The notes under the pieces were generated by a model that had not been told where the DNA came from, searched no databases, and saw only the letters and a program-made list of their open reading frames with translations. DNA of 64,000 nt from Clostridiaceae bacterium M8S5 (GTDB lineage Bacteria > Bacillota > Clostridia > Tissierellales > MCWD3), in NCBI GenBank assembly GCA_029227815.1, contig CP118523.1:2728001-2792000 (forward strand), written 5' to 3'. Within the stretch, counting starts at the first letter, position 1. Each line of letters begins with the position of its first letter. Of the stretch, positions 36,821 through 45,924 are shown piece by piece. Both the position numbers and the translations under genes were made by a program.

Positions 36821-38002
36821 TCAATCCTCTTTCTTGAGTAAAGTCAAAAGTCTATTAAGTGCTTGTAAAATATATCTTCTTGGCATCGCAATAACCATAC
36901 GGGTAAATTTACAATAATCATTACCATAATAAGAACCTTCTTCTACATAAAAATGTGCTTTTTCTAAGAAATCATGTAGCTCTTGTTCTGTCAATTCCCA
37001 TGCGCTCCAATCAATCCATAACAAAAAACCAGAATTACGTTCGCAAACACGTATCTCAGGGATATTTTTTTCAAAAAAATCGTATATCAACTGTGCATTT
37101 TCATCTAAATATTTGTTCATTTCTTTAAGCCAATTCAAACTATCAGAATTATATGCTGAAATCACAGCACTATACATAAAACAACTCATTCCATCATAAT
37201 AATCCTTGTCTCTTTGAGATAAATATTTTTCTCTTAATATTTTATTAGGAATAATAATGTTTGAATGTATAGCCCCTGAAAAATTAAAAGCTTTACTTAA
37301 TGATGTTCCTATAATCCCCACATTTTCTCCGTGTTTTACAGAAGCTAAAGCTGTTGTATGTATATCGGAAGAAGTCATATCTGCAAGGATTTCATCAGAA
37401 TATATAACTACATCATTTTTATAAGCTAACTCACAAATTTTTTCTAAATTTTCTTTAGACCATGTCTTTGCTATTGGATTTTGTGGATTACAAACTACCA
37501 TCAATTTGACTTGAGTTTTACTCATTATATTTTCTAAATCTATGAAATCTATACTATACCTACCGTCATTATATTTAAGCTTATTTATAAAAACTTTGCG
37601 TTTTGCTCTAGTAATAATCTTTTTATAAGCACCAAAAACAGGGGGTTGAATTATCACACCATCATCTTCTTCTGTAAAAGCATTGATACATGTTGACAAA
37701 GACTTTAATATTCCTAGAGATGGGCATATCCACTCCTTATCAATATGCCATTTTCTAACATTCTTCATCCACCATTTTACGGAATCTCTATATTGCTCAT
37801 CATCTTTTGTATAACTATACACACCACTTAAAACTTTGTTTTTTAATGATTCTATTATGTAGGGAGATGTTTTAAACTCTAGCTCTGCTCCTACAAAGGG
37901 TACTACTTCATCAGGGATTAATTTTTTTTCTTTAAACGCCTGTTTGAAACTTCCACAGTTATCTTTGTTTACTAAAGTATCAAAATCATATTTATATGTC
38001 AT
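36821..38002 (-). CDS. PatB/MalY-type PLP C-S lyase or aminotransferase
   Basis: A 393-residue fold-type I PLP enzyme. ATG at 38002 is chosen because GGGAGG lies 8-9 nt upstream. Visible: IQPPVFGAYKKII near the cofactor site, VCNPQNPIAKTWS (PLP Asn region), YSDEILADM (Asp that holds the pyridine nitrogen), the Schiff-base Lys in TSLSKAFNFSG (about residue 240) and the C-terminal Arg region NSGFLLWIDWS. These match the MalY/PatB branch, often cystathionine beta-lyases, though some act as aminotransferases. It lies 27 bases after the deacylase gene and 4 bases before ridA, so it probably degrades the free amino acid released there. Confidence 0.85.
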   Translation of the reverse strand: MTYKYDFDTLVNKDNCGSFKQAFKEKKLIPDEVVPFVGAELEFKTSPYIIESLKNKVLSGVYSYTKDDEQYRDSVKWWMKNVRKWHIDKEWICPSLGILKSLSTCINAFTEEDDGVIIQPPVFGAYKKIITRAKRKVFINKLKYNDGRYSIDFIDLENIMSKTQVKLMVVCNPQNPIAKTWSKENLEKICELAYKNDVVIYSDEILADMTSSDIHTTALASVKHGENVGIIGTSLSKAFNFSGAIHSNIIIPNKILREKYLSQRDKDYYDGMSCFMYSAVISAYNSDSLNWLKEMNKYLDENAQLIYDFFEKNIPEIRVCERNSGFLLWIDWSAWELTEQELHDFLEKAHFYVEEGSYYGNDYCKFTRMVIAMPRRYILQALNRLLTLLKKED

Positions 38003-38029
38003 GTCTTTTTCCTCCCTAATAATCAAATG

Positions 38030-39799
38030 TTATTTGTGGTACAATACTTTACCTGCATTATTGACAATTTGTTTGCCTTCATACACAGCAATAATTCCGT
38101 TAACTAAAACATAATCTATTCCTTTAGGGGGTTGACCGGGATTAACAAAATCTTCATTGGTATCTAGATTTTCATAGTCAAGAACAACTATATCTCCTAT
38201 CATTCCTTCTCTTATTAATCCACGATCTTTTAGTTTTAAAACCTTTGATGGGTTACTAGTTAAGTTTTTTATCATATCTTCTATTCTAGAAGTTAGTTTA
38301 TAATTTAATAATTTTATCATTCCATTGTATGCGGCTGGTTGGGTCTTTTGTATTGGCATATCATTATAATCAACAATATAATCGTAATTAAATCCTGCAT
38401 TATCTAGACCTATACATGCATGTGGATGGGCGCAAAAATAATCGGAATCTGCTACCTTTTCATTAGTATATACACGTGCAATATACATTTCAGGATCTTC
38501 TTGTACTAGATCTAATAATACATCTACGGTATCAGTATTTCTTTCCTTGGCAATATCTTTAAGATTTTTTCCAACGTATGCTTCATTGCTAGATTTTGCT
38601 ATATAAAAGCCTTCATGCCAATCAGGATTTTCATCAGGGTTAAAGCTGAAAAACGGAGACTTTGACAAGTGTTTTCCGCTTTTTATTTCTTTTGAAATAT
38701 GACTCTTATAGTAATCATTCGCTAGCTTTTCTGAAAAAGCTTTTTTTCCACCTGCTTGCATAACATAAGGATATAACTTTCCGATAAGCTGATTAAAGTT
38801 AAAAACTGAGCCTGTATGCTTGGGTAGAACATCCCACGAAACCTTTACGCCTTTATCTTTGTACTCATCAATTATTTCTAATGTTCTTTCAGCAGATTTT
38901 TTATGTAATTGTGCGTCATAAGGCTCCACTTGATAACCTGCACATATATGACTAATGTGTACTCTTACACCAGTCTGTAGTCCAATCTCCATAATTTCTT
39001 TAAACCCCTCAATTGGAGGCTGTGATTTATTCATATCTTCTAAGGTATTGTGCATTCTTACATGAGCAGTTAACATTCCATCGTATTTTGCAACAGTTTT
39101 AGCAAGTTCGTTTAATTCATATTTATCTGCATATTTACCTGGATCATAATCTAACCCAAGCCCTAAACCAAAAGAACCTTCTCTCATAGATATTGCCAAC
39201 AAATTCTTCATTTCTTCAACTTCTTCTTTAGTTGCATGTCGTTGATAATCTATACCCATAATCTGTACTCTGAGATTTGCATGTCCCACTACAGCAGCCA
39301 TATTAACTCCAATACCTACATTTGTTAGATGCTTTAAATATTCCCCCCAAGTACGCCAATCCAAATCTACATCAAAATATTTCTTTACTATCGGAGCTAG
39401 TTTATCTGTCTCTACTATTCTCTCAAAAAATGGGCCATGTCCCTGTATATTTCTCGGAATAAGTTCTGAAATTGCAGGTTCTTCCACAAACATTTCAAAC
39501 CAATACTTGTTAACGGGTGCAACCCCTAATCCACAATGTCCTGCAAATACAGTAGTGATACCTTGTCCTAACGGTGCTTCCATTTTAGGATAAAATGGAA
39601 CACTGGCGTCTGCATGAGAATGCATGTCAATAAACCCCGGGGATACATATTTGCCCACAGCATCTATTACTGTTTCTGCATCAGCACTTACATCCCCAAT
39701 TTCAACAATCCTTCCATCAGAAATTGCAATATCTGCTTTAAATGCATCTCTTCCAGTACCATCTATAACCATACCATTTTTTATTAAAACATCATACAT
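38030..39799 (-). CDS. N-acyl-D-amino-acid deacylase family amidohydrolase
   Basis: A 589-residue metal-dependent amidohydrolase. ATG at 39799 follows GGAGG by 8 nt. Ligand motifs: SPGFIDMHSHADAS (HxH), the family-typical metal Cys in FAGHCGLGVAP, HISHICAGY, and the acidic IGLDNAGFNYD near the C-terminal third. Length and the Cys ligand point to the D-aminoacylase branch, which splits N-acyl-D-amino acids or D-residue dipeptides. It follows a YheO/DauR-type regulator gene by 30 bases; DauR-type proteins are linked to D-amino acid catabolism, which supports the call. Exact substrate not determinable here. Confidence 0.85.
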   Translation of the reverse strand: MYDVLIKNGMVIDGTGRDAFKADIAISDGRIVEIGDVSADAETVIDAVGKYVSPGFIDMHSHADASVPFYPKMEAPLGQGITTVFAGHCGLGVAPVNKYWFEMFVEEPAISELIPRNIQGHGPFFERIVETDKLAPIVKKYFDVDLDWRTWGEYLKHLTNVGIGVNMAAVVGHANLRVQIMGIDYQRHATKEEVEEMKNLLAISMREGSFGLGLGLDYDPGKYADKYELNELAKTVAKYDGMLTAHVRMHNTLEDMNKSQPPIEGFKEIMEIGLQTGVRVHISHICAGYQVEPYDAQLHKKSAERTLEIIDEYKDKGVKVSWDVLPKHTGSVFNFNQLIGKLYPYVMQAGGKKAFSEKLANDYYKSHISKEIKSGKHLSKSPFFSFNPDENPDWHEGFYIAKSSNEAYVGKNLKDIAKERNTDTVDVLLDLVQEDPEMYIARVYTNEKVADSDYFCAHPHACIGLDNAGFNYDYIVDYNDMPIQKTQPAAYNGMIKLLNYKLTSRIEDMIKNLTSNPSKVLKLKDRGLIREGMIGDIVVLDYENLDTNEDFVNPGQPPKGIDYVLVNGIIAVYEGKQIVNNAGKVLYHK

Positions 39800-39829
39800 G
39801 ATAAATACCTCCAAACACTAATTTTATTA

Positions 39830-40468
39830 CTATTTGTTCGACCTGATTTCATCCAGATAGTTATACAATGTATATTTTGAAATACCAAGAAAATTACAAA
39901 CCCTATTACTTGATTTTGATATTAGAAAAATCCCATTATCATCTAAAAATTCTAAGACCTTTAATTTTTCCTCTTTTGTCATTAGACTTGGAGGTTTTCC
40001 AATAAACTGTTCACATTCATATAAACTCTGATCTAGTAATTCTGTAACATTCTTAGTAAAAGTTTCTCTTTTATCGTTGTTTAGATTATAGTCAGAAATA
40101 CTTTTAATAGCATTTTCAGCTAATATCAAATGTGATATATCAAAATTAATACAAATCGCACCAATTATATCTCCCTTTTTGTTTCTTATATGTGTAGTTG
40201 TAGATTTAATAACTTTACCATCTTCAGTTGTTGTAATATATGGCTTTGCATCATCCTTATTTTTTTTATAAGATTCAAAAAATAGATTTGTTGGACTATT
40301 TCCCACTTCTCTACCTGTAACGTGACCATTTTGTACTTCTACTACAGTATTTTCAAACTCACTATTTGAAAAATCGTGTAATATAACTTCACAATTCGAG
40401 CCAAATTGTCTTGCTATATTGCTCATTAAACTTTTGTAAAAGTTGATATTTTCTATTACACTTTCCAT
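39830..40468 (-). CDS. YheO/DauR-type transcriptional regulator (PAS_6 + HTH)
   Basis: A 212-residue regulator. The N-terminal YheO-like PAS domain (about 1-115) includes CEVILHDFS and GDIIGAICINFDIS; the C-terminal helix-turn-helix (about 165-212) includes KLKVLEFLDDNGIFLISKSS and ISKYTLYNYLDEIR. ATG at 40468 is used; AAAGGA lies 10 nt upstream. It heads the transcript regulator-deacylase-lyase-ridA, with its own promoter at 40514-40543. It probably senses a product of the pathway and controls both this operon and the transporter operon upstream. Confidence 0.87.
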   Translation of the reverse strand: MESVIENINFYKSLMSNIARQFGSNCEVILHDFSNSEFENTVVEVQNGHVTGREVGNSPTNLFFESYKKNKDDAKPYITTTEDGKVIKSTTTHIRNKKGDIIGAICINFDISHLILAENAIKSISDYNLNNDKRETFTKNVTELLDQSLYECEQFIGKPPSLMTKEEKLKVLEFLDDNGIFLISKSSNRVCNFLGISKYTLYNYLDEIRSNK

Positions 40469-40513
40469 ATTATCATCATCCTTTCTTAGTAAAAAACTCA
40501 TTAATTACTGTAT

Positions 40514-40543
40514 ATTATAATTATATTATTGGTTTAATTTCAA
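40514..40543 (-). promoter_or_regulatory. promoter of the regulator-deacylase operon
   Basis: Minus strand: TTGAAA (40538-40543), an 18-base spacer, perfect TATAAT (40514-40519). The start point would fall close to 40507, which also argues against the upstream in-frame ATG at 40501. Confidence 0.7.
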
Positions 40544-40658
40544 TGTTTTTTTATATAAATATTTACTACTATAATTACCCTTTCTATTTCAACTTCTTAT
40601 AAGTATCAAACTGTAACTTATTTTTTTATAATTTAGACAATGATATTGAATTAAGATA

Positions 40659-42323
40659 TTAATCTTTATGTTTATTTATATTAAAATACAGACTACTAAT
40701 AGCTGCTGATTTGTATATAACAGCATCTTCTCTATCCATATATCTCATAACATTTTCACCTTTCAATTCAGCTATATCAGTGCTACCTTCAAGGTATAAG
40801 CTTATTTCAGTATTATTGTCAATGCCGTTGATTATTCTGTAATTAATTTCATCTAAATTAACTGTTTCTTTATCCCAATAATATGGGTTCTTTACAAGTA
40901 TCATTTTGTTTGAAACATCCCATTCTTTAAGGTAAAAAGGCCCGCAATTCAAAATATACTCATTGCTAGTTCCATACTTATCTCCTACTTCATTCTTGAA
41001 TTTTTCGTTTATTGGCTGTAAATAGCAAAGCGGTAATATTGCTTTAAAATAATCGATATTCCTCTTTAACTTGACTTCAAATGTATAATCATCTATAGCT
41101 TTAAAACTTTTAACTTTACCTGTATCAATAAGCTTAGATACATTTTCAGAAGCAGTTTTAGGATCAATTAATCGATTCCAACTGTATTCAAAGTCACGTG
41201 CTGTAACTTCACCATATACCTTTCCTGTATGAGTTATCCACTTGATTCCTTTTCTTAAATTAAATGTATAAGTTAATCCATCTTCACTTTTTTCTATACT
41301 TTCTGCTAATCCCGGAGCAATAGTATCTCCTTTTGTTAATCTTACTAATCCTTCTGATATATGGTTAATGATTTCCGCAGAACCAAAATCTGTTGAATTA
41401 GTACTGTCTAAAGTAAATATATCAGCCAAACTAAGTAACTTTAGTATTTTATTTCCCTTTTCATTTGCATCAATATCTACCCATTTAAATGAATTAGCTA
41501 TACCACCAAATGAATGTCTATAAATATTTTTTATAGAAGGGTTTTGAAGCCATATCTGCCCCGTCTGATATAATGGTGCAACGGCTGGATCCTTCAATAG
41601 AATAGCCTCAGCATCTAGTAGTGCTTGCCAATGCTCTTTTGGATCTGTTGTCTCATTAGCCTTTTTCATTAATTCGTCGTACTCATGATTTGAATATCCT
41701 TGGTCATTATAGGGAAAATCCGTAATAAATAGCTCTAAGAAAGTAGCAGGATCATGGTAAGACGCTCCCCAACCAACAACAGTCATGTGATATTCTCCAG
41801 CCATTACTCGACTAATACGCTCCATACCCGGTAAAACAATTAATTCTATTTTCAGTCCTTCTAAATTCGTCTCGAATTCCTCTTGCATATGTTCAGCAAG
41901 TTTACCACCTACTTCTGAAGCAGATATCAACATTTCCATTTTAACTGTATCAAATCCAACTTCTTTTTTAGCTTTTAACCAAAGTTCTGCTGCTTTTTTA
42001 GGGTCATAATATAGTCCAGATTTATTTTTCTTGGCTGTAGCTACAAAATCCTCTCCTTCAAATTTTGTCCCCTTTGGCCCTATAAAAAATCCTGAAGGAA
42101 TACCATTGTTTAATACAGCCGATCCATTTGCCAGTATTTCATTAACAATAAAATCTTTATCACATGCCATTGACAATGCTAATCTAGCATTTACATTATC
42201 TAAAACAAGTAATGGATCTCCTTCTCCTCCATAAGAAGCTGTTTCTGTCTCACTATTATTACTACAGGCTACAAAACTTAGCGATAATATAATAATAAAT
42301 AAAATGCATAAGATTTTTTTCAT
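40659..42323 (-). CDS. OppA-type peptide-binding lipoprotein, circularly permuted
   Basis: A 554-residue extracellular solute-binding protein (family 5) with a lipoprotein signal; lipobox FVAC, Cys at residue 20. The order is reversed against every OppA/DppA I know. Residues 36-284 are the canonical C-terminal half: NVNARLALSMACDKDFI, VVGWGASYHDPATFLELF and PVAPLY-like DPAVAPLYQTG, closing SFKWVDI. Residues about 290-554 are the canonical N-terminal half: GNKILKLLSLADIFTLDST, EGLVRL, TYTFNLRKGIKW, VTARDFEYSWNRL, GPFYLKEW and KNPYYWDKE, ending SSLYFNINKHKD. The natural join would read KHKD-PLLVLDNVNARL, so the cut is seamless. No frameshift or inner stop. AAAGGAGG is 5 nt from the ATG. Last gene of the nif3-opp transcript. 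Confidence 0.9.
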   Translation of the reverse strand: MKKILCILFIIILSLSFVACSNNSETETASYGGEGDPLLVLDNVNARLALSMACDKDFIVNEILANGSAVLNNGIPSGFFIGPKGTKFEGEDFVATAKKNKSGLYYDPKKAAELWLKAKKEVGFDTVKMEMLISASEVGGKLAEHMQEEFETNLEGLKIELIVLPGMERISRVMAGEYHMTVVGWGASYHDPATFLELFITDFPYNDQGYSNHEYDELMKKANETTDPKEHWQALLDAEAILLKDPAVAPLYQTGQIWLQNPSIKNIYRHSFGGIANSFKWVDIDANEKGNKILKLLSLADIFTLDSTNSTDFGSAEIINHISEGLVRLTKGDTIAPGLAESIEKSEDGLTYTFNLRKGIKWITHTGKVYGEVTARDFEYSWNRLIDPKTASENVSKLIDTGKVKSFKAIDDYTFEVKLKRNIDYFKAILPLCYLQPINEKFKNEVGDKYGTSNEYILNCGPFYLKEWDVSNKMILVKNPYYWDKETVNLDEINYRIINGIDNNTEISLYLEGSTDIAELKGENVMRYMDREDAVIYKSAAISSLYFNINKHKD

Positions 42324-42376
42324 GTTAACCTCCTTTAATAATAATCTATAAATAATAATTAACCATTTTTTTGTAC

Positions 42377-42778
42377 TTATGAAATTATTATTGCTATAAT
42401 ACTTAAAACCAAAGTTGCTATCATATTTGAAACAATATTCTTTTTATAGTCTTTTTTATTTTTCTTATGCTTCTCTGAAAACTCTATATAATCACTGGTT
42501 ATATCATTATCATCATCTGTAACACAACTTGAATTATTTATAAAAAAAAGATTAGCTGACCACGAAAAGAAGATTTTTTTTATTTGTTTTAAAGAATATT
42601 TCTGAAAATCAAATAACCCTTCATTGATAACAAACTGAAAACCTGTTATTGTAAAAAAAAGCAAACTAATAATAAACAATATATCAGAAAAACTGTGCAT
42701 GCTTAATATTTTTAATATATATAGTAATAAAGAAATAAAAAGTCCTAATATAATTCTAATACTTATTCTCTTAATCAA
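42377..42778 (-). CDS. small membrane protein, DUF3899-like
   Basis: A 133-residue protein with a TTG start and AGGTGG just upstream. Two hydrophobic segments lie near the N-terminus (about 6-26 and 32-52), then a charged middle with KKNKKDYKKN, and a C-terminal hydrophobic segment (about 115-132). The layout and FFTITGFQFVINEGLFDFQK resemble DUF3899 proteins, whose role is unknown. It sits between oppF and the binding protein gene, on the same strand with short gaps, so it belongs to the transport operon. Confidence 0.6.
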   Translation of the reverse strand: MIKRISIRIILGLFISLLLYILKILSMHSFSDILFIISLLFFTITGFQFVINEGLFDFQKYSLKQIKKIFFSWSANLFFINNSSCVTDDDNDITSDYIEFSEKHKKNKKDYKKNIVSNMIATLVLSIIAIIIS

Positions 42779-42791
42779 ACTACCACCTACT

Positions 42792-43742
42792 TTATATAAT
42801 CAAATCATTAGTTTTCAAATTTTCAGAATTAACCCATTTATAGTATTCATCATCATTAGCTAATACAACATGGCTATAAGAAACCGATTTGTATTCTCTA
42901 TTAACATAATCACTAGGCTTTGCATTATAGATAAGTCGTTTTCTATTTTTTTCATACTGTGGATCTGGCAATGGTATTGCAGATAGCAGTGATTTTGTAT
43001 ACGGATGTATGGGATTATTGTATATACTATCTGAATCACCTATTTCAACAATATGTCCTAAATGCATAACTGCAATTCTATCACTAATATATTTAACCAT
43101 AGACAAATCATGGGCAATAAACATATATGTAAGTCCTCTTTCTTTTTGTAATTTTCTCATTAAGTTAACAATTTGTGCTTGTATAGAAACATCTAAAGCA
43201 CTAATAGGTTCATCAGCAATTATAAATTCAGGATTCATAATAATAGCTCTAGCAACTCCTATTCGTTGCCTTTGTCCACCAGAAAACTCATGTGGATATC
43301 GATTCGCATGTTCTTTATTTAATCCAACAACCTCTAAAATTTCATATACTCTTTCTTTACGCTCTACGTCGGATATCTTTTCATGTATGTCTAAGCCTTC
43401 CGCAATAATATCTAATACTTTCATCCTTGGATTAAGTGAAGCTATAGGGTCTTGAAATATCATTTGCATCTTTTTACGTAACATAGTATTTGTTTTCTTG
43501 TCTATTTTTCCAGATATATTTTTTCCTTTAAATATTATTTCTCCTTCAATAGGTTTATATAGCCTAATGATACTTCTTCCTGTTGTAGATTTACCACTCC
43601 CACTTTCACCAACTATCCCTAATACTTCGCCTTTGTAAATATTAAAAGAAATATTATCTACAGCTCTAATAGTAGCATTAGGTATTTTAAAGTATTGTTT
43701 TAGATTTTTTATACTTAAAATTATCTCTCTGTCATTATTCAT
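42792..43742 (-). CDS. oppF: oligopeptide ABC transporter ATPase OppF
   Basis: A 316-residue ATPase. ATG at 43742 overlaps the oppD stop by 8 bases. Walker A GESGSGKST (about 45-53), signature FSGGQRQRIGVARA, Walker B FIIADEPISALD, and the C-terminal extension HPYTKSLLSAIPLPDP typical of OppF/DppF. It pairs with OppD to power peptide import. Confidence 0.95.
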   Translation of the reverse strand: MNNDREIILSIKNLKQYFKIPNATIRAVDNISFNIYKGEVLGIVGESGSGKSTTGRSIIRLYKPIEGEIIFKGKNISGKIDKKTNTMLRKKMQMIFQDPIASLNPRMKVLDIIAEGLDIHEKISDVERKERVYEILEVVGLNKEHANRYPHEFSGGQRQRIGVARAIIMNPEFIIADEPISALDVSIQAQIVNLMRKLQKERGLTYMFIAHDLSMVKYISDRIAVMHLGHIVEIGDSDSIYNNPIHPYTKSLLSAIPLPDPQYEKNRKRLIYNAKPSDYVNREYKSVSYSHVVLANDDEYYKWVNSENLKTNDLII

Positions 43743-44778
43743 TAGTACCATACCTTTCTTTATACTTAATCATTCTATTTAAAACCGCCTTTGGAGGGTT
43801 AACTTTAGGCGCACTTTCATGTAACAACCAAGAAGCACAAAAATGTGTATCTGATACTTTAAAGAAAGGTGGATGCTCCTCAAAATCAATATCCATAGCA
43901 TATTCATTTCGCACGGCAAAAGCATCTCCTATCGGTGGATTTAATAAATTAGGAGGAGTACCTGGTATTGCATATAAATCCTCTTCACTTGAATCAACAT
44001 CTGGCATTGAAGCAAGCAACCCCCAAGTATATGGGTGCTTTGGATTATAAAATATTTCATCTACTTTGCCGTATTCTACTATTTTACCTGCATACATTAC
44101 AGCAACTCTATCAGCAATATTAGCAACTACACCTAAATCATGTGTTATAAATATAACCCCTACCTTAGTTTTTTCTTGAAGTTCTTTAATTAAATCTAAT
44201 ATTTGGGCTTGTATAGTAACATCTAAAGCAGTAGTAGGCTCATCACAGATGAGAATTTTGGGATTGCACGCAAGTGCTATAGCTATTACTATTCTTTGTC
44301 TCATTCCTCCAGAAAACTGGTGAGGATATTGTTTATATCTTTTTTCAGGTTCATCTATACCTACTTGATTAATTAACTGTAAAACTTTATTCTTAGCCTC
44401 TTTCTTAGATATATTATTATGTAATAAGACTGCTTCAAGTATTTGTTTGCCAATAATCATTGTAGGGTTTAAAGAAGATATTGGATCTTGAAATATCATA
44501 ACGATATCACTTCCACGATATTTATGTATATCTTGTTTATCAATTTTGGCCAAATCCAGTCCATCATATATTATTTCTCCATCTGAAATATATCCATTGT
44601 CAGCTAACAAACCCATAACTGCCCTTACAGTCTGGGATTTTCCACTTCCACTTTCTCCAACTATAGCTAAAGTTTCACCTTTCTCTAAGCTAAAGTTAAC
44701 ACCTCTAGCCGCCTGAACTACCCCATCATCTGTTTTAAAATTAATTTTGAGATTTCTCACCTCTAATAATTCTGTCAT
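43735..44778 (-). CDS. oppD: oligopeptide ABC transporter ATPase OppD
   Basis: A 347-residue ATPase. Walker A GESGSGKSQT, signature FSGGMRQRIVIA, Walker B ILICDEPTTALD, and the Opp/Dpp C-terminal region HPYTWGLLASMPDVDS followed by PGTPPNLLNPPIG. A Cys in THFCASWL lies near the end of this C-terminal region; other OppD proteins have several there for a metal cluster. ATG has AAGGAGG 6 nt upstream. Confidence 0.95.
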   Translation of the reverse strand: MTELLEVRNLKINFKTDDGVVQAARGVNFSLEKGETLAIVGESGSGKSQTVRAVMGLLADNGYISDGEIIYDGLDLAKIDKQDIHKYRGSDIVMIFQDPISSLNPTMIIGKQILEAVLLHNNISKKEAKNKVLQLINQVGIDEPEKRYKQYPHQFSGGMRQRIVIAIALACNPKILICDEPTTALDVTIQAQILDLIKELQEKTKVGVIFITHDLGVVANIADRVAVMYAGKIVEYGKVDEIFYNPKHPYTWGLLASMPDVDSSEEDLYAIPGTPPNLLNPPIGDAFAVRNEYAMDIDFEEHPPFFKVSDTHFCASWLLHESAPKVNPPKAVLNRMIKYKERYGTNE

Positions 44779-44787
44779 AAATCCTCC

Positions 44788-45924
44788 TTACCTTACCCTC
44801 ATTTTGGGATCTAATGAATCTCGTAATCCATTTGCAAATATATTAATACTTAGCATTAATAAACAAATAGTGAAAGTTGGAATCCAAAGCATATATGGAC
44901 ATGATTTCATATATGAATATCCATCATTTATCAATGTTCCTATAGAAGGAATAGGCATAGGCATACCAAGACCAATAAAAGCTAAGAAAGCTTCGTAAAA
45001 AATTGCTGCAGGAACTGTAAATGTAACCATTACTACTAGTTGTCCTATTACATTTGGATACATATGCTTGAATATCAATCGAAAAGGTGATGCTCCTAAA
45101 GTCCTAGCAGCTAGAACAAATTCTTGGTCTTTTAATTTTAAGAACTGAGACCTTACTATTCTTGCAGCACCAATCCAACCTGTTGCTGAAATCGCAAGGG
45201 ACAAAGACAATAACCCGGGTTTTAGTATTAATAAAAAAATTAATAACACTACGAGAGATGGAATCCCACCTATTACTTCTGTTATACGCATCATTATGTT
45301 ATCAACTTTGCTGCCACCATAATAGCCAGCAATACTACCATACGTAACTCCTATTGTAAGGTCAACAAAAGCTGCCAGTAATCCAATGTATAGAGAAATT
45401 CTAGTTCCATACCATAACCTAGTCCACAAATCACGCCCTAAGTCATCCGTGCCAAACCAAAAATATTTGTCTTCTATACCTTTTAATTTGTATACATGTA
45501 CTTTAGCTTTAATATATGTAACTCCGTTTTTGTCATATGTCTTAATAACTTCATAATATTGCTTTTTACCCTCCGATAATGAATTAAATGAATTTATTTC
45601 ATAATCTAAATTCATTGTTCCATCAAATATTCCCAATTTTTCTATATATGGTATTCGTGGTGGTATCTTTATAGCTAAGCTTTTGTTTTTAATAACGCGA
45701 TTTTCATAATTATATTTATTTATATTTGGCCCAATTATCGAAAAGATTCCAATTATTACAATAAAAATTAGTGCTACAATAGCTAGTTTATTTTTCTTTA
45801 ACTGTCTAAAAGCATCATGCCAAAAGCTAATACTTTCCCCTGAAATTTTTTCTGTATCTATAACTTTATTTTTCGTTAGAACAAATTTACTTTTATCTAC
45901 TTTTATATTTGCATTACTAATCAT
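44788..45924 (-). CDS. oppC: oligopeptide ABC transporter permease OppC
   Basis: A 378-residue inner-membrane permease with six hydrophobic segments and the binding-protein-dependent signature EAFLAFIGLGMPMP. ATG at 45924 overlaps the oppB stop by 8 bases and follows AGGTG. An N-terminal soluble tail (about 1-45) and an extra external loop after the first membrane segment (about 70-150) make it longer than the usual 300 residues. The loop segment WFGTDDLGRDLW is family-typical. Confidence 0.94.
   Translation of the reverse strand: MISNANIKVDKSKFVLTKNKVIDTEKISGESISFWHDAFRQLKKNKLAIVALIFIVIIGIFSIIGPNINKYNYENRVIKNKSLAIKIPPRIPYIEKLGIFDGTMNLDYEINSFNSLSEGKKQYYEVIKTYDKNGVTYIKAKVHVYKLKGIEDKYFWFGTDDLGRDLWTRLWYGTRISLYIGLLAAFVDLTIGVTYGSIAGYYGGSKVDNIMMRITEVIGGIPSLVVLLIFLLILKPGLLSLSLAISATGWIGAARIVRSQFLKLKDQEFVLAARTLGASPFRLIFKHMYPNVIGQLVVMVTFTVPAAIFYEAFLAFIGLGMPMPIPSIGTLINDGYSYMKSCPYMLWIPTFTICLLMLSINIFANGLRDSLDPKMRVR

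Noticed and set aside
40659..42323. Two fragments of different binding proteins fused by error
   Set aside because: The two halves are complementary, do not overlap in family coordinates and would rejoin at one codon, so a permutation of one protein is the simpler reading.
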